Of a stretch of 64,000 nt of DNA, positions 1-8,376 are shown in pieces. Below the pieces are notes generated by a model. The model was given only the letters and a program-made list of their open reading frames with translations. It made no database searches and was not told the origin of the DNA. The position numbers were made by a program, and so were the translations under genes. The number at the start of each line of letters is the position of its first letter. The stretch's first letter is position 1. This stretch comes from Acidimicrobiia bacterium (lineage in GTDB: Bacteria > Actinomycetota > Acidimicrobiia > Acidimicrobiales > Aldehydirespiratoraceae), in the NCBI GenBank assembly GCA_022820805.1, contig JAJEEV010000041.1:62001-126000 (forward strand), given 5' to 3'.

Positions 1-333
1 CCGGGCCAGGGTGACGGCCGCGCTGGTGACCCTGATGCCCCGGTCCCACACCGCGCCGGACACGAAGCGCTTCACGCTGCCGCCCATGTGGGCCATGTGC
101 CCCAGGCGGGGCGCGGCCGCCACCACGTCGGCGTCGAGCTGGGCCACTCCCCAGCCGGTGATGCAGGCGTCGGCGGCAGCCAGGACGGCCATCAGGTCCT
201 GCTTGGAGGCCGGCTCGTCGCCGGGGTGGTGCACGACCTCGGCCGCGGCCGCGAGGTCGGCCAGTGCCTCTGCGCTGAACATCCGCCGGTAGTGGGACTG
301 CCCGATGGTGATGGCGACGGTCGGTCTGGTCAC
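1..333 (-). CDS. D-2-hydroxyacid dehydrogenase family protein, N-terminal part (runs off window)
   Basis: The reading frame stays open from a GTG at 333 to the window edge (111 codons). The protein begins [19 protein letters not shown] and continues with a segment like the substrate-binding N-terminal domain of NAD-dependent D-2-hydroxyacid dehydrogenases, including AADACITGWG and APRLGHMAHMGGSVKRFV (around residues 45-85). The NAD-binding domain and catalytic residues lie outside the window. Its GTG overlaps the stop of the upstream sugar kinase by 4 nt (GTGA), so translation is probably coupled. In this context it may oxidise or reduce a hydroxyacid or sugar acid made by the same operon. 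The family call is moderately sure; the substrate is unknown. Confidence 0.75.
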   Translation of the reverse strand, partial: MTRPTVAITIGQSHYRRMFSAEALADLAAAAEVVHHPGDEPASKQDLMAVLAAADACITGWGVAQLDADVVAAAPRLGHMAHMGGSVKRFVSGAVWDRGIRVTSAAVTLAR

Positions 334-1559
334 GCTTCTTCCCCCGAGTACGTCCACCCTAGGGCTGCCGCGGCCAGCCGGGCCGCGCCGACCGCGGGCC
401 AGCTGGCGTCGGCGCGTGGGACCACCGGCCGGTCGGCCTCGCCGGCGATCATCTCGATCAGCTCATCGAACCGGGTCCCTCCGCCCACCATGACCACGTC
501 GTCTCCGCCGGAGGCCATCTCTCCCGCCGCTGCGAGCGCCGCTCCCACCTCGCGGGCGCAGGTCTCGAAGACGGCCGTCGCCCTGTCCCCCGGGTTCTGG
601 GCGATCAACGCTCCCAGCCCGCCCAGGTTGGTGGACGCGGTCCAGCACCCAGTCACCACGTGGGGGCTGAGGTTCAGACCGGGGGGAAGGGCCGCGGCTT
701 CGGCCCGGTCGGTGACGACGGTCAGGACCCAAGCCGTGCCGGCCGACAGGAACACGTCGCCCGGCTCGACCGCGCCCAGCCCCAGCGCGGCGCAGGCCTG
801 ATCATGGCCGCCCACCGCCACCGGGGTGCCAGCTTCGAGGCCGAGCGAGGCGGCAGCCTCGCCGGTCAGCACGCCCGTCACCGTGCCGGACTCGCAGATG
901 GGCGAGAGCACGCCCGGTTCGACGCCGGCGACCCGGCACAGCTCGGGGCTCCAGGTGCGGGTCGACACGTCCATCAACTGCATCCCGGCCGCGTTGGACG
1001 GGTTGGTGGCCCACTGCCCCGTCAATCGGAACATGAGGTAGTCGTCCACGGAGGCCCAGCGGGCAGCCGCGACCCGGTCCCCTCCCCCGTCGGGGTCCGA
1101 GCCGGACGCCTGAAGCCAGGCGATGGTCGGCAGGCCGGCCCCGGGGGCGGGCGCCCAGCCGCTGAGAGCCCTGATCCGGTCGACAACCTCGCGGGACCAG
1201 CCCTGCACCACATCCCGGGATCGGGTGTCCATCCAGGTGAAGGCCACGGTGGCGGGCCCGCCCGGCGGCACCGGGATCACCGAGCCGCTCTGGGCGGCCA
1301 GGGCCAGCGCCTCCACCGTGCTCCCCCGGTCGAGCGCGCCGACCGCGCTCCTGCCCGCGGCGGCCACGGCCCGCCAGATCTCGTCGGGGTCCTGCTCGCT
1401 GCCGCCGGCCGGGGTCGAGCGGGTGGTGATCGGATCGGATCCGGCGGTGGCCAGGATCCGGCCGGCCCGGTCCGCGACAACGGCCTTGGCCGAGGTGGTG
1501 CCCGCGTCCAGTCCCAGGACGACCCCGCCGGACTCGGCGCAGGAGCCGACCCCGCTCAC
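330..1559 (-). CDS. FGGY-family carbohydrate kinase
   Basis: ATP-dependent sugar or polyol kinase of the actin-like ATPase fold, 409 aa, somewhat shorter than the 480-500 aa usual for the family. The N-terminal phosphate-binding motif [13 protein letters not shown] is at residues 16-28. The presumed catalytic aspartate is D253 in GGHDQ, followed by the SAGTAWV loop (about 275-281), and the C-terminal adenosine motif VGGGTRF is near 357. The start is GTG, 4 nt after the aldolase stop codon, and its own stop overlaps the dehydrogenase start. Pairing with a DhnA/LsrF-type aldolase suggests the phosphorylated product is cleaved by the neighbour, as in LsrK/LsrF-type pathways. The actual sugar cannot be read from sequence. 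Confidence 0.88.
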   Translation of the reverse strand: MSGVGSCAESGGVVLGLDAGTTSAKAVVADRAGRILATAGSDPITTRSTPAGGSEQDPDEIWRAVAAAGRSAVGALDRGSTVEALALAAQSGSVIPVPPGGPATVAFTWMDTRSRDVVQGWSREVVDRIRALSGWAPAPGAGLPTIAWLQASGSDPDGGGDRVAAARWASVDDYLMFRLTGQWATNPSNAAGMQLMDVSTRTWSPELCRVAGVEPGVLSPICESGTVTGVLTGEAAASLGLEAGTPVAVGGHDQACAALGLGAVEPGDVFLSAGTAWVLTVVTDRAEAAALPPGLNLSPHVVTGCWTASTNLGGLGALIAQNPGDRATAVFETCAREVGAALAAAGEMASGGDDVVMVGGGTRFDELIEMIAGEADRPVVPRADASWPAVGAARLAAAALGWTYSGEEA

Positions 1560-1563
1560 CGGG

Positions 1564-2343
1564 TCATCCTCCGAGCGTTGCTAGGGCGTCCTCGACACCG
1601 GCGCCGTCGTGCACGACTGCGGCCACAGCCCGGGCCATGGCCGTCGGGTTCTCGCTCTGGAACACGTTGCGGCCCATGGCCACACCGGCCGCGCCGGCAT
1701 CGACGGCGGTGCGGATGTTGGCCAGCGTCGCCGCCTCCGAGCCCTTGGAGCCTCCGAGGATCACCACCGGCGCGAAGGTCGACGCCGTCACCCGGGCGAA
1801 GTCCTCGCAGTACGGCGCCTTTATGAAGTCGGCCCCCAACTCGGCCCCCAGCCGGGCCGCGAAGGCCACCGCGTCGGGGCCCCGGAGCTCCGGCGGAGAG
1901 TCGAACCCTCCGGGCACCATCTCGGCCATCACCGGCAGGTCCGACCGGTGGGCCTCGCCGATGGTGTGGGCCAGGTTGCGCAGCGTTTCCGCCTCCGCGT
2001 CCGAACCCGGCAGGGCGGTAACGGCCAGAGCGTCGGCCCCTACTCGCAGCGCGTCCTCGACTCCGAAGAAATGCCCCACCGAACCGCCGCTGGGCGCGCC
2101 GAGGTTGCTCTCGGAGCCATCGCTGCGCAGGATCAGCCCGACCCCCTCCAGTTCGGCCCCGAAGCTCCTGGCGATCCCGTAGGAGGTCAGGACGGCATCG
2201 GGCCCGCCCGCCACGATCGCCGCGATCGTCTCGCCCGGGCTCTCGAAGCCGGCACAGGGACCATCGATGAGCCCGTGGTCCAGAGCGATGATCACCGCCC
2301 GGCCATCCGGGGCGAAGATGTGGTCGAGTCGCGGTGATGCCAT
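1564..2343 (-). CDS. Class I aldolase, DhnA/DeoC/LsrF-like
   Basis: A 259-aa TIM-barrel aldolase. ALDHG near residue 20 and the lysine K175 in ADFIKAPY match the Schiff-base region of the DhnA/LacD/LsrF group, and GGSKG (197-201) with GRNVFQ (224-229) form the phosphate-binding end. It should cleave a phosphorylated ketose or thiolyse a phosphorylated diketone without a metal. It lies 9 bp downstream of the F420-type oxidoreductase and 4 bp upstream of the FGGY kinase, so kinase and aldolase probably act consecutively. Substrate unknown; LsrF-like AI-2 processing is one possibility but no Lsr transporter is present in the window. Confidence 0.85.
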   Translation of the reverse strand: MASPRLDHIFAPDGRAVIIALDHGLIDGPCAGFESPGETIAAIVAGGPDAVLTSYGIARSFGAELEGVGLILRSDGSESNLGAPSGGSVGHFFGVEDALRVGADALAVTALPGSDAEAETLRNLAHTIGEAHRSDLPVMAEMVPGGFDSPPELRGPDAVAFAARLGAELGADFIKAPYCEDFARVTASTFAPVVILGGSKGSEAATLANIRTAVDAGAAGVAMGRNVFQSENPTAMARAVAAVVHDGAGVEDALATLGG

Positions 2344-2352
2344 GGAGAGAAT

Positions 2353-3327
2353 CTAGGGCCGCGCCCCGGCGATGATGGGCAACGACTCGGTCAGCACCGA
2401 GAGGTTCTCGTCGAGCTCGGAGGACAGGGCGTCGATGAGCACGCCGGACAGACCATGGTCGCGAGCCAGCTGCCCGACCTCGGTCCGGCACTCGTCAGGG
2501 GTTCCCGACACCTGGTAGCGCCGGAGCAGGTCCCCGCTCACCAGCCCGTCCACCAGTTCGGGCTGGTTGCTCGAAGCCGCGTGCTCCACCACCGCGATGT
2601 CGTCGGGAGCCAGGCCCAGCGACTCCAGCACCCGCCGGGGCGAGTCCATAAGCACGAACGACAGGGTGCGGCGCTGGCCCTCCAGCAACTCTGGCGTGTA
2701 GCAGATCCGGCCCAGGTAGAAGCGCTCCGGACCGGGCCGGTCGGCTGCGGTCGCGGCCGCGTCGACGAGGCTGAGGGCGGCTCCCAGGTCGGGCTTGACG
2801 GTGAGGACCACACCGTCGGCCTCCTGCCCGGCCAGGTCCAGCAGGCGCGGGCCCCGGCTCGCGATCCAGACCGGGATCGACTGGGGCCCCATCCCGAGCC
2901 GGGCCCGGTCGAGCGAGCACGTCTCACCCTTCCAGCTCACCTCCTGGCCCGACCACAGCGCCTTGAGCACCCGCAGCGCGTCGGACACCACCCGGGCCGG
3001 TCGGGCCCGCTCTATTCCCATCGGGCTGAGCACCATGGACCCCCCGGCCAGAAGAACGACCACGAGGCGGCCGCCCGACAGCTCGTTCACGGTGGCCGCG
3101 GCCGCGGCGGTCACCGCAGGATGGCGGGTGTAGCCATTGGTGAGCACGCCCAGAGTGATCCGTTCGGTGGCGCCGGCGATGGCGCCCAGACAGGCGTAGA
3201 CGTCGGGATGGAACCCCTCATCGGCCACCAGGCAGTAGTCGTACCCGAGCCGCTCGGCCTCCACAGCCACCGAGATGACGTCGCGCGCCGGCATCAGCGG
3301 CACGATGTGGACTCCGGCAGAGACCAT
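2353..3327 (-). CDS. LLM-class F420-dependent oxidoreductase
   Basis: A 324-aa luciferase-like (bacterial luciferase/Mer-type) TIM barrel. Typical features are the N-terminal AERLGYDYCLVADEG segment, ITLGVLTNGYTRHPAVTAAAAATV around residues 55-80, IPVWIASRGPRLLDLAGQEADGVV (about 150-175), and a C-terminal SGTPDECRTEVGQLARDHGLSGVLI motif of actinobacterial F420-dependent members. It probably carries out hydride transfer with reduced F420, or acts as a flavin monooxygenase; the cofactor cannot be proved from sequence. It is the second gene of the minus-strand operon, 47 bp after the SDR. Confidence 0.85.
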   Translation of the reverse strand: MVSAGVHIVPLMPARDVISVAVEAERLGYDYCLVADEGFHPDVYACLGAIAGATERITLGVLTNGYTRHPAVTAAAAATVNELSGGRLVVVLLAGGSMVLSPMGIERARPARVVSDALRVLKALWSGQEVSWKGETCSLDRARLGMGPQSIPVWIASRGPRLLDLAGQEADGVVLTVKPDLGAALSLVDAAATAADRPGPERFYLGRICYTPELLEGQRRTLSFVLMDSPRRVLESLGLAPDDIAVVEHAASSNQPELVDGLVSGDLLRRYQVSGTPDECRTEVGQLARDHGLSGVLIDALSSELDENLSVLTESLPIIAGARP

Positions 3328-3374
3328 GACGGCTCAGGCAGCCGCTTCCGGGGTCACGAGATCAGCCCGGCCTC

Positions 3375-4127
3375 TCAGCCGTGGGCGTGCTTGCGGTGCC
3401 CGTAGCGCTGGCCGCCGTCCACCGTCAGGACCTCGCCGGTGATGTAGTCGGCCTCGATGAGGAACCGGACCGCCTGCCCCATCTCCTCGGGGGTGCCCCA
3501 ACGCCCGACCAGCGTCTCGTCGGCCACCCTCTGGTAGGTGGCCTCGTCGTAGTCGGCGGGGCGCAGGGCCGGCCCGGGAACGACCGCGTTGGCCCTGACG
3601 GTGGGGGCCAGCTCCAGGGCCAGCTGGCGGGTCAACGAGATGATCGCTCCCTTCCCGACGGCATGGCCCGCGAACCCGGGCCAGGGCTCGAAGGCGCTCA
3701 GGTCGCCGATGCTCACGATCACGCCGCCGCCGTTGGCCAGCATGACCGGGGCCACCCGGTTGGCGCAGTAGAAGGGGCCGTGAACGAGCGTGTCGATGGA
3801 ACGGTGCCACACCGCGAGGTCATCGGTCGGGAACTCGCCGAGAGCGAAGGTGGAGGCGTTGTTGACGAGCACATCGATGGTGCCGAAACGGTCGGTGGCC
3901 GCGGCGACCATGGCCTGGACCTGGCTGTCGTCGGCCACGTCGGCCCGCACCGGCAGGGCCTGCACACCCAGCGCTTCGGCGTCGGCCGCGGTCCGGCGGG
4001 CCTCGTCGGCCGAGCTGTTGTAGTTGATGACCACGTTGGCGCCGGCCCGGGCCAGGGTCAAGGTGATGCCCCGGCCCACCCGCTTGGCTCCCCCGGTCAC
4101 CAGGGCCGTCCGGCCGGCAAGATCCAT
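3375..4127 (-). CDS. SDR-family protein, PTR1/FolM-like, with His in place of the catalytic Tyr
   Basis: A 250-aa Rossmann-fold protein. The cofactor motif [10 protein letters not shown] (residues 11-20) resembles pteridine reductase-type SDRs (TGGxxRxG), followed by NNAS at 89-92 and the C-terminal [15 protein letters not shown]. The usual YxxxK motif reads H155-A-V-G-K159, and the position 13 residues earlier is D142, as in PTR1/FolM-type enzymes. The catalytic tyrosine is therefore replaced by histidine, so activity is uncertain. I chose the ATG at 4127 because the Rossmann strand starts six residues later; an in-frame extension to 4232 would run into nucS upstream. It is divergent from nucS, 79 bp apart. 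Confidence 0.8.
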   Translation of the reverse strand: MDLAGRTALVTGGAKRVGRGITLTLARAGANVVINYNSSADEARRTAADAEALGVQALPVRADVADDSQVQAMVAAATDRFGTIDVLVNNASTFALGEFPTDDLAVWHRSIDTLVHGPFYCANRVAPVMLANGGGVIVSIGDLSAFEPWPGFAGHAVGKGAIISLTRQLALELAPTVRANAVVPGPALRPADYDEATYQRVADETLVGRWGTPEEMGQAVRFLIEADYITGEVLTVDGGQRYGHRKHAHG

Positions 4128-4193
4128 CGAGAGAGTATGCCACCGCGCTGCGGGCTCGGATTCAGCGGGCGCGACCGTCCCGGTCGCTGCGGC

Positions 4194-4199
4194 TAGCTT
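4194..4199 (+). promoter_or_regulatory. -10 box (TAGCTT) of leaderless nucS
   Basis: TAGCTT lies 7 nt before the GTG start of nucS, which places the transcription start on or next to the start codon. There is no Shine-Dalgarno sequence. Confidence 0.55.
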
Positions 4200-4206
4200 G
4201 TTGGCG

Positions 4207-4875
4207 GTGCGGCTCGTGATCGCCCGCTGCACCGTCGACTACGACGGGCGGCTGCAGGCTCATCTTCCCTCCGCCGTCCGCCTCATCATGGTCAAGGCCG
4301 ACGGCTGCGTGGCCATCCACGCCGACGGCGGCGCTTACAAGCCGCTCAACTGGATGAACGCCCCGAACCGCCTCGTCATAGACGCCGACGCCGGAGTGTG
4401 GCGCGTGACGGCCCCCGGCCGCAGCGACAGCCTCACCATCAAAATCGAGGAGATCCTGCACGACAGCACCCACGAGATGGGCACCGACCCCGGCCTCCAG
4501 AAGGACGGGGTGGAGGCCCAGATGCAGGAACTCCTCGCCGGCAACCCCGAGACCATCGAGGACGGCTTCACCCTCGTGCGCCGGGAGTTCCCGACGGCCA
4601 TCGGCCCGGTGGACCTGCTGTGCCGGGACGCGGCCGGCGCGGCGGTGGCGATCGAGGTGAAGCGCAACGGCGAGATCGACGGCGTGGAGCAGTTGACCCG
4701 GTACCTGCACTACCTGAACTCCGACCCGAGCCTGGCCCCGGTCCGGGGCGTGTTCGTGGCCCGGACAATCAAACCCCAGGCCAGAGTGCTCGCAGCCGAC
4801 CGATCCATCGACTGCGTGGAGGTCGACTACGACGAGTTGCGGGGCATCGAGTCCCCGGAGCTGCGATTGTTCTAG
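4207..4875 (+). CDS. nucS: Endonuclease NucS (non-canonical mismatch repair)
   Basis: Mismatch-specific double-strand endonuclease that replaces MutS/MutL in most Actinobacteria. The 222-aa protein begins [16 protein letters not shown], closely matching mycobacterial NucS, and contains FKADG-type (VKADG) and YKPLNWM motifs in the N-terminal DNA-binding domain. The C-terminal RecB-like nuclease has D136 (GPVDLLCRD) and E150-V-K152. The protein ends in SPELRLF, resembling the C-terminal sliding-clamp tail known for the family. The GTG at 4207 is chosen from alignment with known NucS N-termini; upstream in-frame ATGs lie inside the divergent SDR. Confidence 0.95.
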   Translation: MRLVIARCTVDYDGRLQAHLPSAVRLIMVKADGCVAIHADGGAYKPLNWMNAPNRLVIDADAGVWRVTAPGRSDSLTIKIEEILHDSTHEMGTDPGLQKDGVEAQMQELLAGNPETIEDGFTLVRREFPTAIGPVDLLCRDAAGAAVAIEVKRNGEIDGVEQLTRYLHYLNSDPSLAPVRGVFVARTIKPQARVLAADRSIDCVEVDYDELRGIESPELRLF

Positions 4876-4923
4876 GCGGATCAGCACCGGGGGCGGGTGA
4901 CCGGTGCCGTCGACGGCTGCGGA

Positions 4924-4929
4924 TACCCT
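4924..4929 (+). promoter_or_regulatory. -10 box (TACCCT) of leaderless VanW gene
   Basis: TACCCT sits 6 nt before the GTG at 4936. This supports that GTG rather than the in-frame GTG at 4897, which would lie upstream of the promoter box. Confidence 0.5.
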
Positions 4930-4935
4930 CGAATC

Positions 4936-6807
4936 GTGCTGACACGGCTGCGGCGGGGCGAGGTCCGGCTATCGCGGCTGTGGCAGTTCATCGTCGGGCT
5001 GGGGTTGATCGCTGCCCTTCTGATCGTCGGGTGGCAGGTGTACGAGTCGCGCCAGGACTCCGAGATCCGCGAGGGCGCGGTCGTGGCGGGCGTGGACATC
5101 GGCGGACTCGAACCCGAGGCGGCTGTCACCGCGCTCGAACCGGTCGTGCAGGAGGTCGCCGACACCGTCATCGAACTGCAGTTCCTGGACCAGACCGTCA
5201 CCGTCACCGCCGCCGAGCTGGGAATCTCCCTGGACGCGGAGCAGACCCTGGCCGATGCCGACAACCCTGCGCCGCCGGTGGTCCGGCCCGCAGCATGGCT
5301 CTACGACCTGTTCGCCAGCCGTGAGGTGAGCCCGGCCGTGACGACGGACCTGGGAACCCTGGCCACCACGGTCGATCCCTACACCGATCCCGAGACGCCC
5401 AGGATCGAACTGGTCGACGGGGCCTTCAGGCCGGTGCTCAGCACCGACGTGCCGGTGCCCGACATGGAGTTGCTGGCCGAGCGGCTGGAGGCCGCCGTAC
5501 TCCAGAACTTCGGCGGCACCGCGGTCGTGGAGGTTCCAATCGGCGGCATGGAGCCGGCCGACCCGATCGCGGTCGCGCTGGCCACCGCTCTGGCGGTGCG
5601 GGCCAACAACATCACCGCAGGCGGGGTCTCACTCCAGCTCGAGGGTGCTCCCGAGGTGTTCAGCATCGGCGAGCTGGCGATGCGCAGCTTCATCGTCCTG
5701 GAAGGCGAGCAGCACGACGCGCAGCTGGCCCTCGCGGAGGGGATCGCCGACACCCTCGCCAGCCTCTTCGTAGGGATCGGCACCGAGGGAACCCCGGCCA
5801 CGCTCGGTCTCGACGAGGCCGGCAGCGTCACCATCTCCGACGGTGTCGCGGGGTTCAAGTGCTGCCACGAGACCGCTCCCGAGGTGCTGATGGCCGGGAT
5901 GATCGAGGGCCAGAACCCGGTAATCCTGCCGGCTGCCCCCGCGCCCCATCCCCGCGGGCGCGAGTGGGCCGAGTCGATGGGAATCCGCGAGGTGACCGGC
6001 GAGTTCACCACCAACTTCAAGGCGGGCGAGGACCGGGTCATCAACATCGCCCGCATCGCGGAACTGACCCGGGGCGCGATCATCGAGCCGGGCCAGCAGT
6101 TCTCGGTCAACGAGTACGTCGGCCCCCGCACCATGGCCAAGGGATTCGTCCCGGCCGGGATGATCCTCAACGGCGTGTTCGTGGACTCCGTGGGAGGAGG
6201 CGTCTCGCAGTACGCCACGACCCTGTTCAACGCCGTGTTCTTCGCGGGGCTCGACTTCGTGCGCTACCAGAGCCACACGATCTATCTGAGCCGCTACCCG
6301 TATGGGCGCGAGGCCACCGTCTCCTACCCCGCCCCCGACCTGGTGTTCGAGAACAACACTCCCTACGGCGTGATGCTGTGGCCCACGACGACCGACACCT
6401 CCATAACGGTCAGGCTCTACTCGACGCCGTGGGTGCTCTCCGAGCAGACGGGTCAATGGACCCGCGCCGTCGGGACCTCGTGCACCCGGGTCACCACCGA
6501 GCGCACCCGCACCTGGCTGGAGGACGGGCGGATCGAGACCGACACGGTGGGGGCCCAGTACCGTCCCGAGGGGATCAACTGCGACGGCAGCCCCTCGGTC
6601 ACGACCACGACCACGTCGACGATCCCGCCGGAGGGGTCCATACCGCCGGAGGAAAGCGAGTACCAGGGCACGCAAGAGGGTGAGAGCGACCAACTCGAGC
6701 CCCTCGACAGCAGCGACGGCGACGGCGGCGGCTCCCAGCAGGGCGAGTCGGGCAGCACCGACGACGGCTCGGACAGCCCTCCCACGACCACGACTCCTGA
6801 ACAGTGA
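4936..6807 (+). CDS. VanW-domain membrane-anchored envelope protein
   Basis: About 623 aa. A short basic N-terminus is followed by one membrane helix (FIVGLGLIAALLIVGW, around 17-33), so the rest is extracytoplasmic. The ectodomain contains putative peptidoglycan-binding repeats starting at VAGVDIGGLEPEAAVTAL and a C-terminal VanW domain (about residues 345-500: FTTNFKAGEDRVINIARIAEL, GQQFSVNEYVGPRT, GGGVSQYATTLFNAVFFAGLD). The tail is rich in Ser, Thr, Pro, Glu and Asp and is probably disordered. An unusual GFKCCHET pair of cysteines precedes the VanW domain. VanW-domain function is poorly defined; a cell-wall role is inferred. It shares a 4-nt GTGA overlap with the PAP2 gene. Confidence 0.88.
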   Translation: MLTRLRRGEVRLSRLWQFIVGLGLIAALLIVGWQVYESRQDSEIREGAVVAGVDIGGLEPEAAVTALEPVVQEVADTVIELQFLDQTVTVTAAELGISLDAEQTLADADNPAPPVVRPAAWLYDLFASREVSPAVTTDLGTLATTVDPYTDPETPRIELVDGAFRPVLSTDVPVPDMELLAERLEAAVLQNFGGTAVVEVPIGGMEPADPIAVALATALAVRANNITAGGVSLQLEGAPEVFSIGELAMRSFIVLEGEQHDAQLALAEGIADTLASLFVGIGTEGTPATLGLDEAGSVTISDGVAGFKCCHETAPEVLMAGMIEGQNPVILPAAPAPHPRGREWAESMGIREVTGEFTTNFKAGEDRVINIARIAELTRGAIIEPGQQFSVNEYVGPRTMAKGFVPAGMILNGVFVDSVGGGVSQYATTLFNAVFFAGLDFVRYQSHTIYLSRYPYGREATVSYPAPDLVFENNTPYGVMLWPTTTDTSITVRLYSTPWVLSEQTGQWTRAVGTSCTRVTTERTRTWLEDGRIETDTVGAQYRPEGINCDGSPSVTTTTTSTIPPEGSIPPEESEYQGTQEGESDQLEPLDSSDGDGGGSQQGESGSTDDGSDSPPTTTTPEQ

Positions 6808-7334
6808 CCATGCGATCGGGCAACGAGCACATCGAAAGCATCGACGAGGCCGTCGACGGCTGGTGGGACCGCAACCTCCGGGGCAGGCCCGTCCTCGACC
6901 GGATCATGTACTCGGCATCGGAGGCGGCCAACCACTCGATGCTCTGGTACGCCCTGGGAGCGGCCCAGTCGGCGGTGCGCCGCGACGCCCGCCCCGCCTG
7001 GCAGCTGGGTGTCGCCCTGCTGGGTGAGGCCGCGGTGGTGAACGGCGTCATCAAGACGATCTTCGGGCGGCGCAGACCGGTGTACTCGGGACCACGGCCC
7101 CACTCGCTGCGCCAACCGCTCACCAGCAGCTTCCCCAGCGGCCACGCCAGCGCGGCCATGGTGGCCGCTTCGCTGCTGTCGCGCCGAAGCGGCTGGTCGC
7201 CCGCCTACTACGCCCTGGCGGCTTTGGTGGCGCTGAGCCGGATCCACGTGCGCATCCATCACGCCAGCGACGTGACCGCGGGCGTGGCCGTCGGAGCGGT
7301 GCTCGGCTGGCTGGCTCGCCGGCTGCTGCGCTGA
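6804..7334 (+). CDS. PAP2-family phosphatase (membrane phosphoesterase)
   Basis: A 176-aa type 2 phosphatidic acid phosphatase. The three signature motifs are present: KTIFGRRRP (around 88-96), PSGH (around 113-116) and SRIHVRIHHASDV (around 143-155), with hydrophobic segments between them. Such enzymes dephosphorylate lipid phosphates or undecaprenyl pyrophosphate at the membrane; the substrate here is unknown. The GTG at 6804 overlaps the VanW stop by 4 nt; an ATG two codons later (6810) is an alternative start. Coupling to the VanW gene suggests envelope metabolism. Confidence 0.88.
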   Translation: MTMRSGNEHIESIDEAVDGWWDRNLRGRPVLDRIMYSASEAANHSMLWYALGAAQSAVRRDARPAWQLGVALLGEAAVVNGVIKTIFGRRRPVYSGPRPHSLRQPLTSSFPSGHASAAMVAASLLSRRSGWSPAYYALAALVALSRIHVRIHHASDVTAGVAVGAVLGWLARRLLR

Positions 7335-7412
7335 CACTCCCGGAGTGGCGCGACGCCGGCCGGCCGCGGGCGTGGGCTCCCGGAGGCACCGGCATACGAA
7401 GCTGCGCGGGTA

Positions 7413-7435
7413 GGTGCAAGCCCGTCGCTTGCACC
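7413..7435. terminator. Perfect 9-bp hairpin, possible terminator or attenuator
   Basis: GGTGCAAGC (7413-7421), loop CCGTC, and GCTTGCACC (7427-7435) form a perfect stem 78 bp after the PAP2 stop. There is no T-tract, so factor-independent termination is not certain. Confidence 0.5.
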
Positions 7436-7442
7436 GGGGTCT

Positions 7443-7502
7443 CTCCCGCTCTTGTTCGCTGCGCTCACGGGCCGCTCGGGCCACGGCCTCGCTCCGTATG
7501 AG
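7443..7502 (+). repeat. Dispersed 60-bp repeat, copy 1
   Basis: This segment is matched by 28661-28719 in reverse-complement orientation, with one single-base indel as the only difference (59 of 60). Both copies are intergenic. It contains short self-complementary stretches (GGCCG/CGGCC) but no coding potential I can support. It could be a REP-like or small non-autonomous element. Confidence 0.75.
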
Positions 7503-7511
7503 CCATTCGCT

Positions 7512-7528
7512 CGCCTACCCGCTCGGCC
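7512..7528 (+). repeat. 17-bp sequence shared with the parA promoter region
   Basis: CGCCTACCCGCTCGGCC occurs here and identically at 15245-15261. In both places it lies 8-12 nt upstream of a TANNNT -10 box, so it may be a promoter-associated element. Two copies could also be chance in GC-rich DNA. Confidence 0.35.
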
Positions 7529-7536
7529 TTTCTAAG

Positions 7537-7542
7537 TAGGAT
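7537..7542 (+). promoter_or_regulatory. -10 box (TAGGAT) of leaderless SDR
   Basis: TAGGAT lies 6 nt before the GTG at 7549, with no Shine-Dalgarno sequence. Confidence 0.55.
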
Positions 7543-7548
7543 CGGCCT

Positions 7549-8352
7549 GTGCGACTCGAGGGTGCGGTCACGGTCGTCACCGGTGCCGCCAGCGGCATCG
7601 GACGCTCGCTGGCGAGGGCGCTCGCGCTCGACGCCGGCGCCGTGGTGGTGGTGGCCGACGTCGACGCGCCCGGAGCGGAGGAGGTCGCTGCCGACATCGC
7701 GGCGGAGGCCGGAGCAGGCGCGACGACCGGATTCGCGGCCGGGATCGACGTCACCGACGGGGACGCGGTCGTCTCGCTGATCGAGAGGGTCGAATCAAGC
7801 CTGGGACCCATCGAGCTGTGGTGCGGCAACGCGGGCATCTCCCGTCTGGGCGGGGTCGAGCAGCCCGACCAAGAATGGAACCAGGTCTGGGACGTGAACG
7901 TGATGGCCCATGTGATCGCCTGCCGGCATCTCGTGCCGAGGTGGGTGGAGCGCGGGTCGGGCCACCTGCTCGTGACCGCCTCGGCCGCGGGCCTGCTGAC
8001 GAACTTCGGGACCGCTTCCTACGCGGTCACCAAGCACGCCGCGGTCGGCCTCGCCGAGTGGATCGCCATCACCCACGGCGACGACGGTGTGCGGGTCTCG
8101 TGCCTCTGCCCCCAGGGGGTGCGCACACCGATGACCGAGAACGAGGGCGCGGTGGCGGTGGACCAGGTGAAGGCGCTGGGACTCATCGAGCCCGAGGAGG
8201 TGGCCGCGGTGACCCTCGAGGCGCTGCGGGAGGACCGGTTCCTGATCCTCCCGCATCCCGAGGTGGCCACCTACGAGCAGCGCCGGGCCGGTGACCGGCA
8301 GCGCTGGCTGGACGGCATGCGCAGGATACAGAGGAGGCTGCTGAGCTCCTGA
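7549..8352 (+). CDS. SDR-family NAD(P)-dependent oxidoreductase
   Basis: A 267-aa classical short-chain dehydrogenase. It has TGAASGIG at residues 11-18, an acidic D following the second strand (VVVADVDA, suggesting NAD(H)), CGNAGIS in the NAG position, and the active-site segment VTASAAGLLTNFGTASYAVTK with Ser, Tyr and Lys all present. Substrate unknown. The gene is monocistronic, starts with a leaderless GTG, and converges on the F420-type oxidoreductase gene 24 bp away. Confidence 0.88.
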   Translation: MRLEGAVTVVTGAASGIGRSLARALALDAGAVVVVADVDAPGAEEVAADIAAEAGAGATTGFAAGIDVTDGDAVVSLIERVESSLGPIELWCGNAGISRLGGVEQPDQEWNQVWDVNVMAHVIACRHLVPRWVERGSGHLLVTASAAGLLTNFGTASYAVTKHAAVGLAEWIAITHGDDGVRVSCLCPQGVRTPMTENEGAVAVDQVKALGLIEPEEVAAVTLEALREDRFLILPHPEVATYEQRRAGDRQRWLDGMRRIQRRLLSS

Positions 8353-8376
8353 CCGCTAGCCGGCGCTCGTGACCGT

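Noticed and set aside
4128-4232. N-terminal extension of the 3375 SDR
   Set aside because: It precedes the Rossmann fold with non-homologous sequence and would overlap the nucS start and its -10 box.
7335-7548. Possible tRNA or structured RNA gene in the PAP2-SDR intergenic region
   Set aside because: The 9-bp hairpin is isolated; no cloverleaf, T-loop or CCA end is visible.
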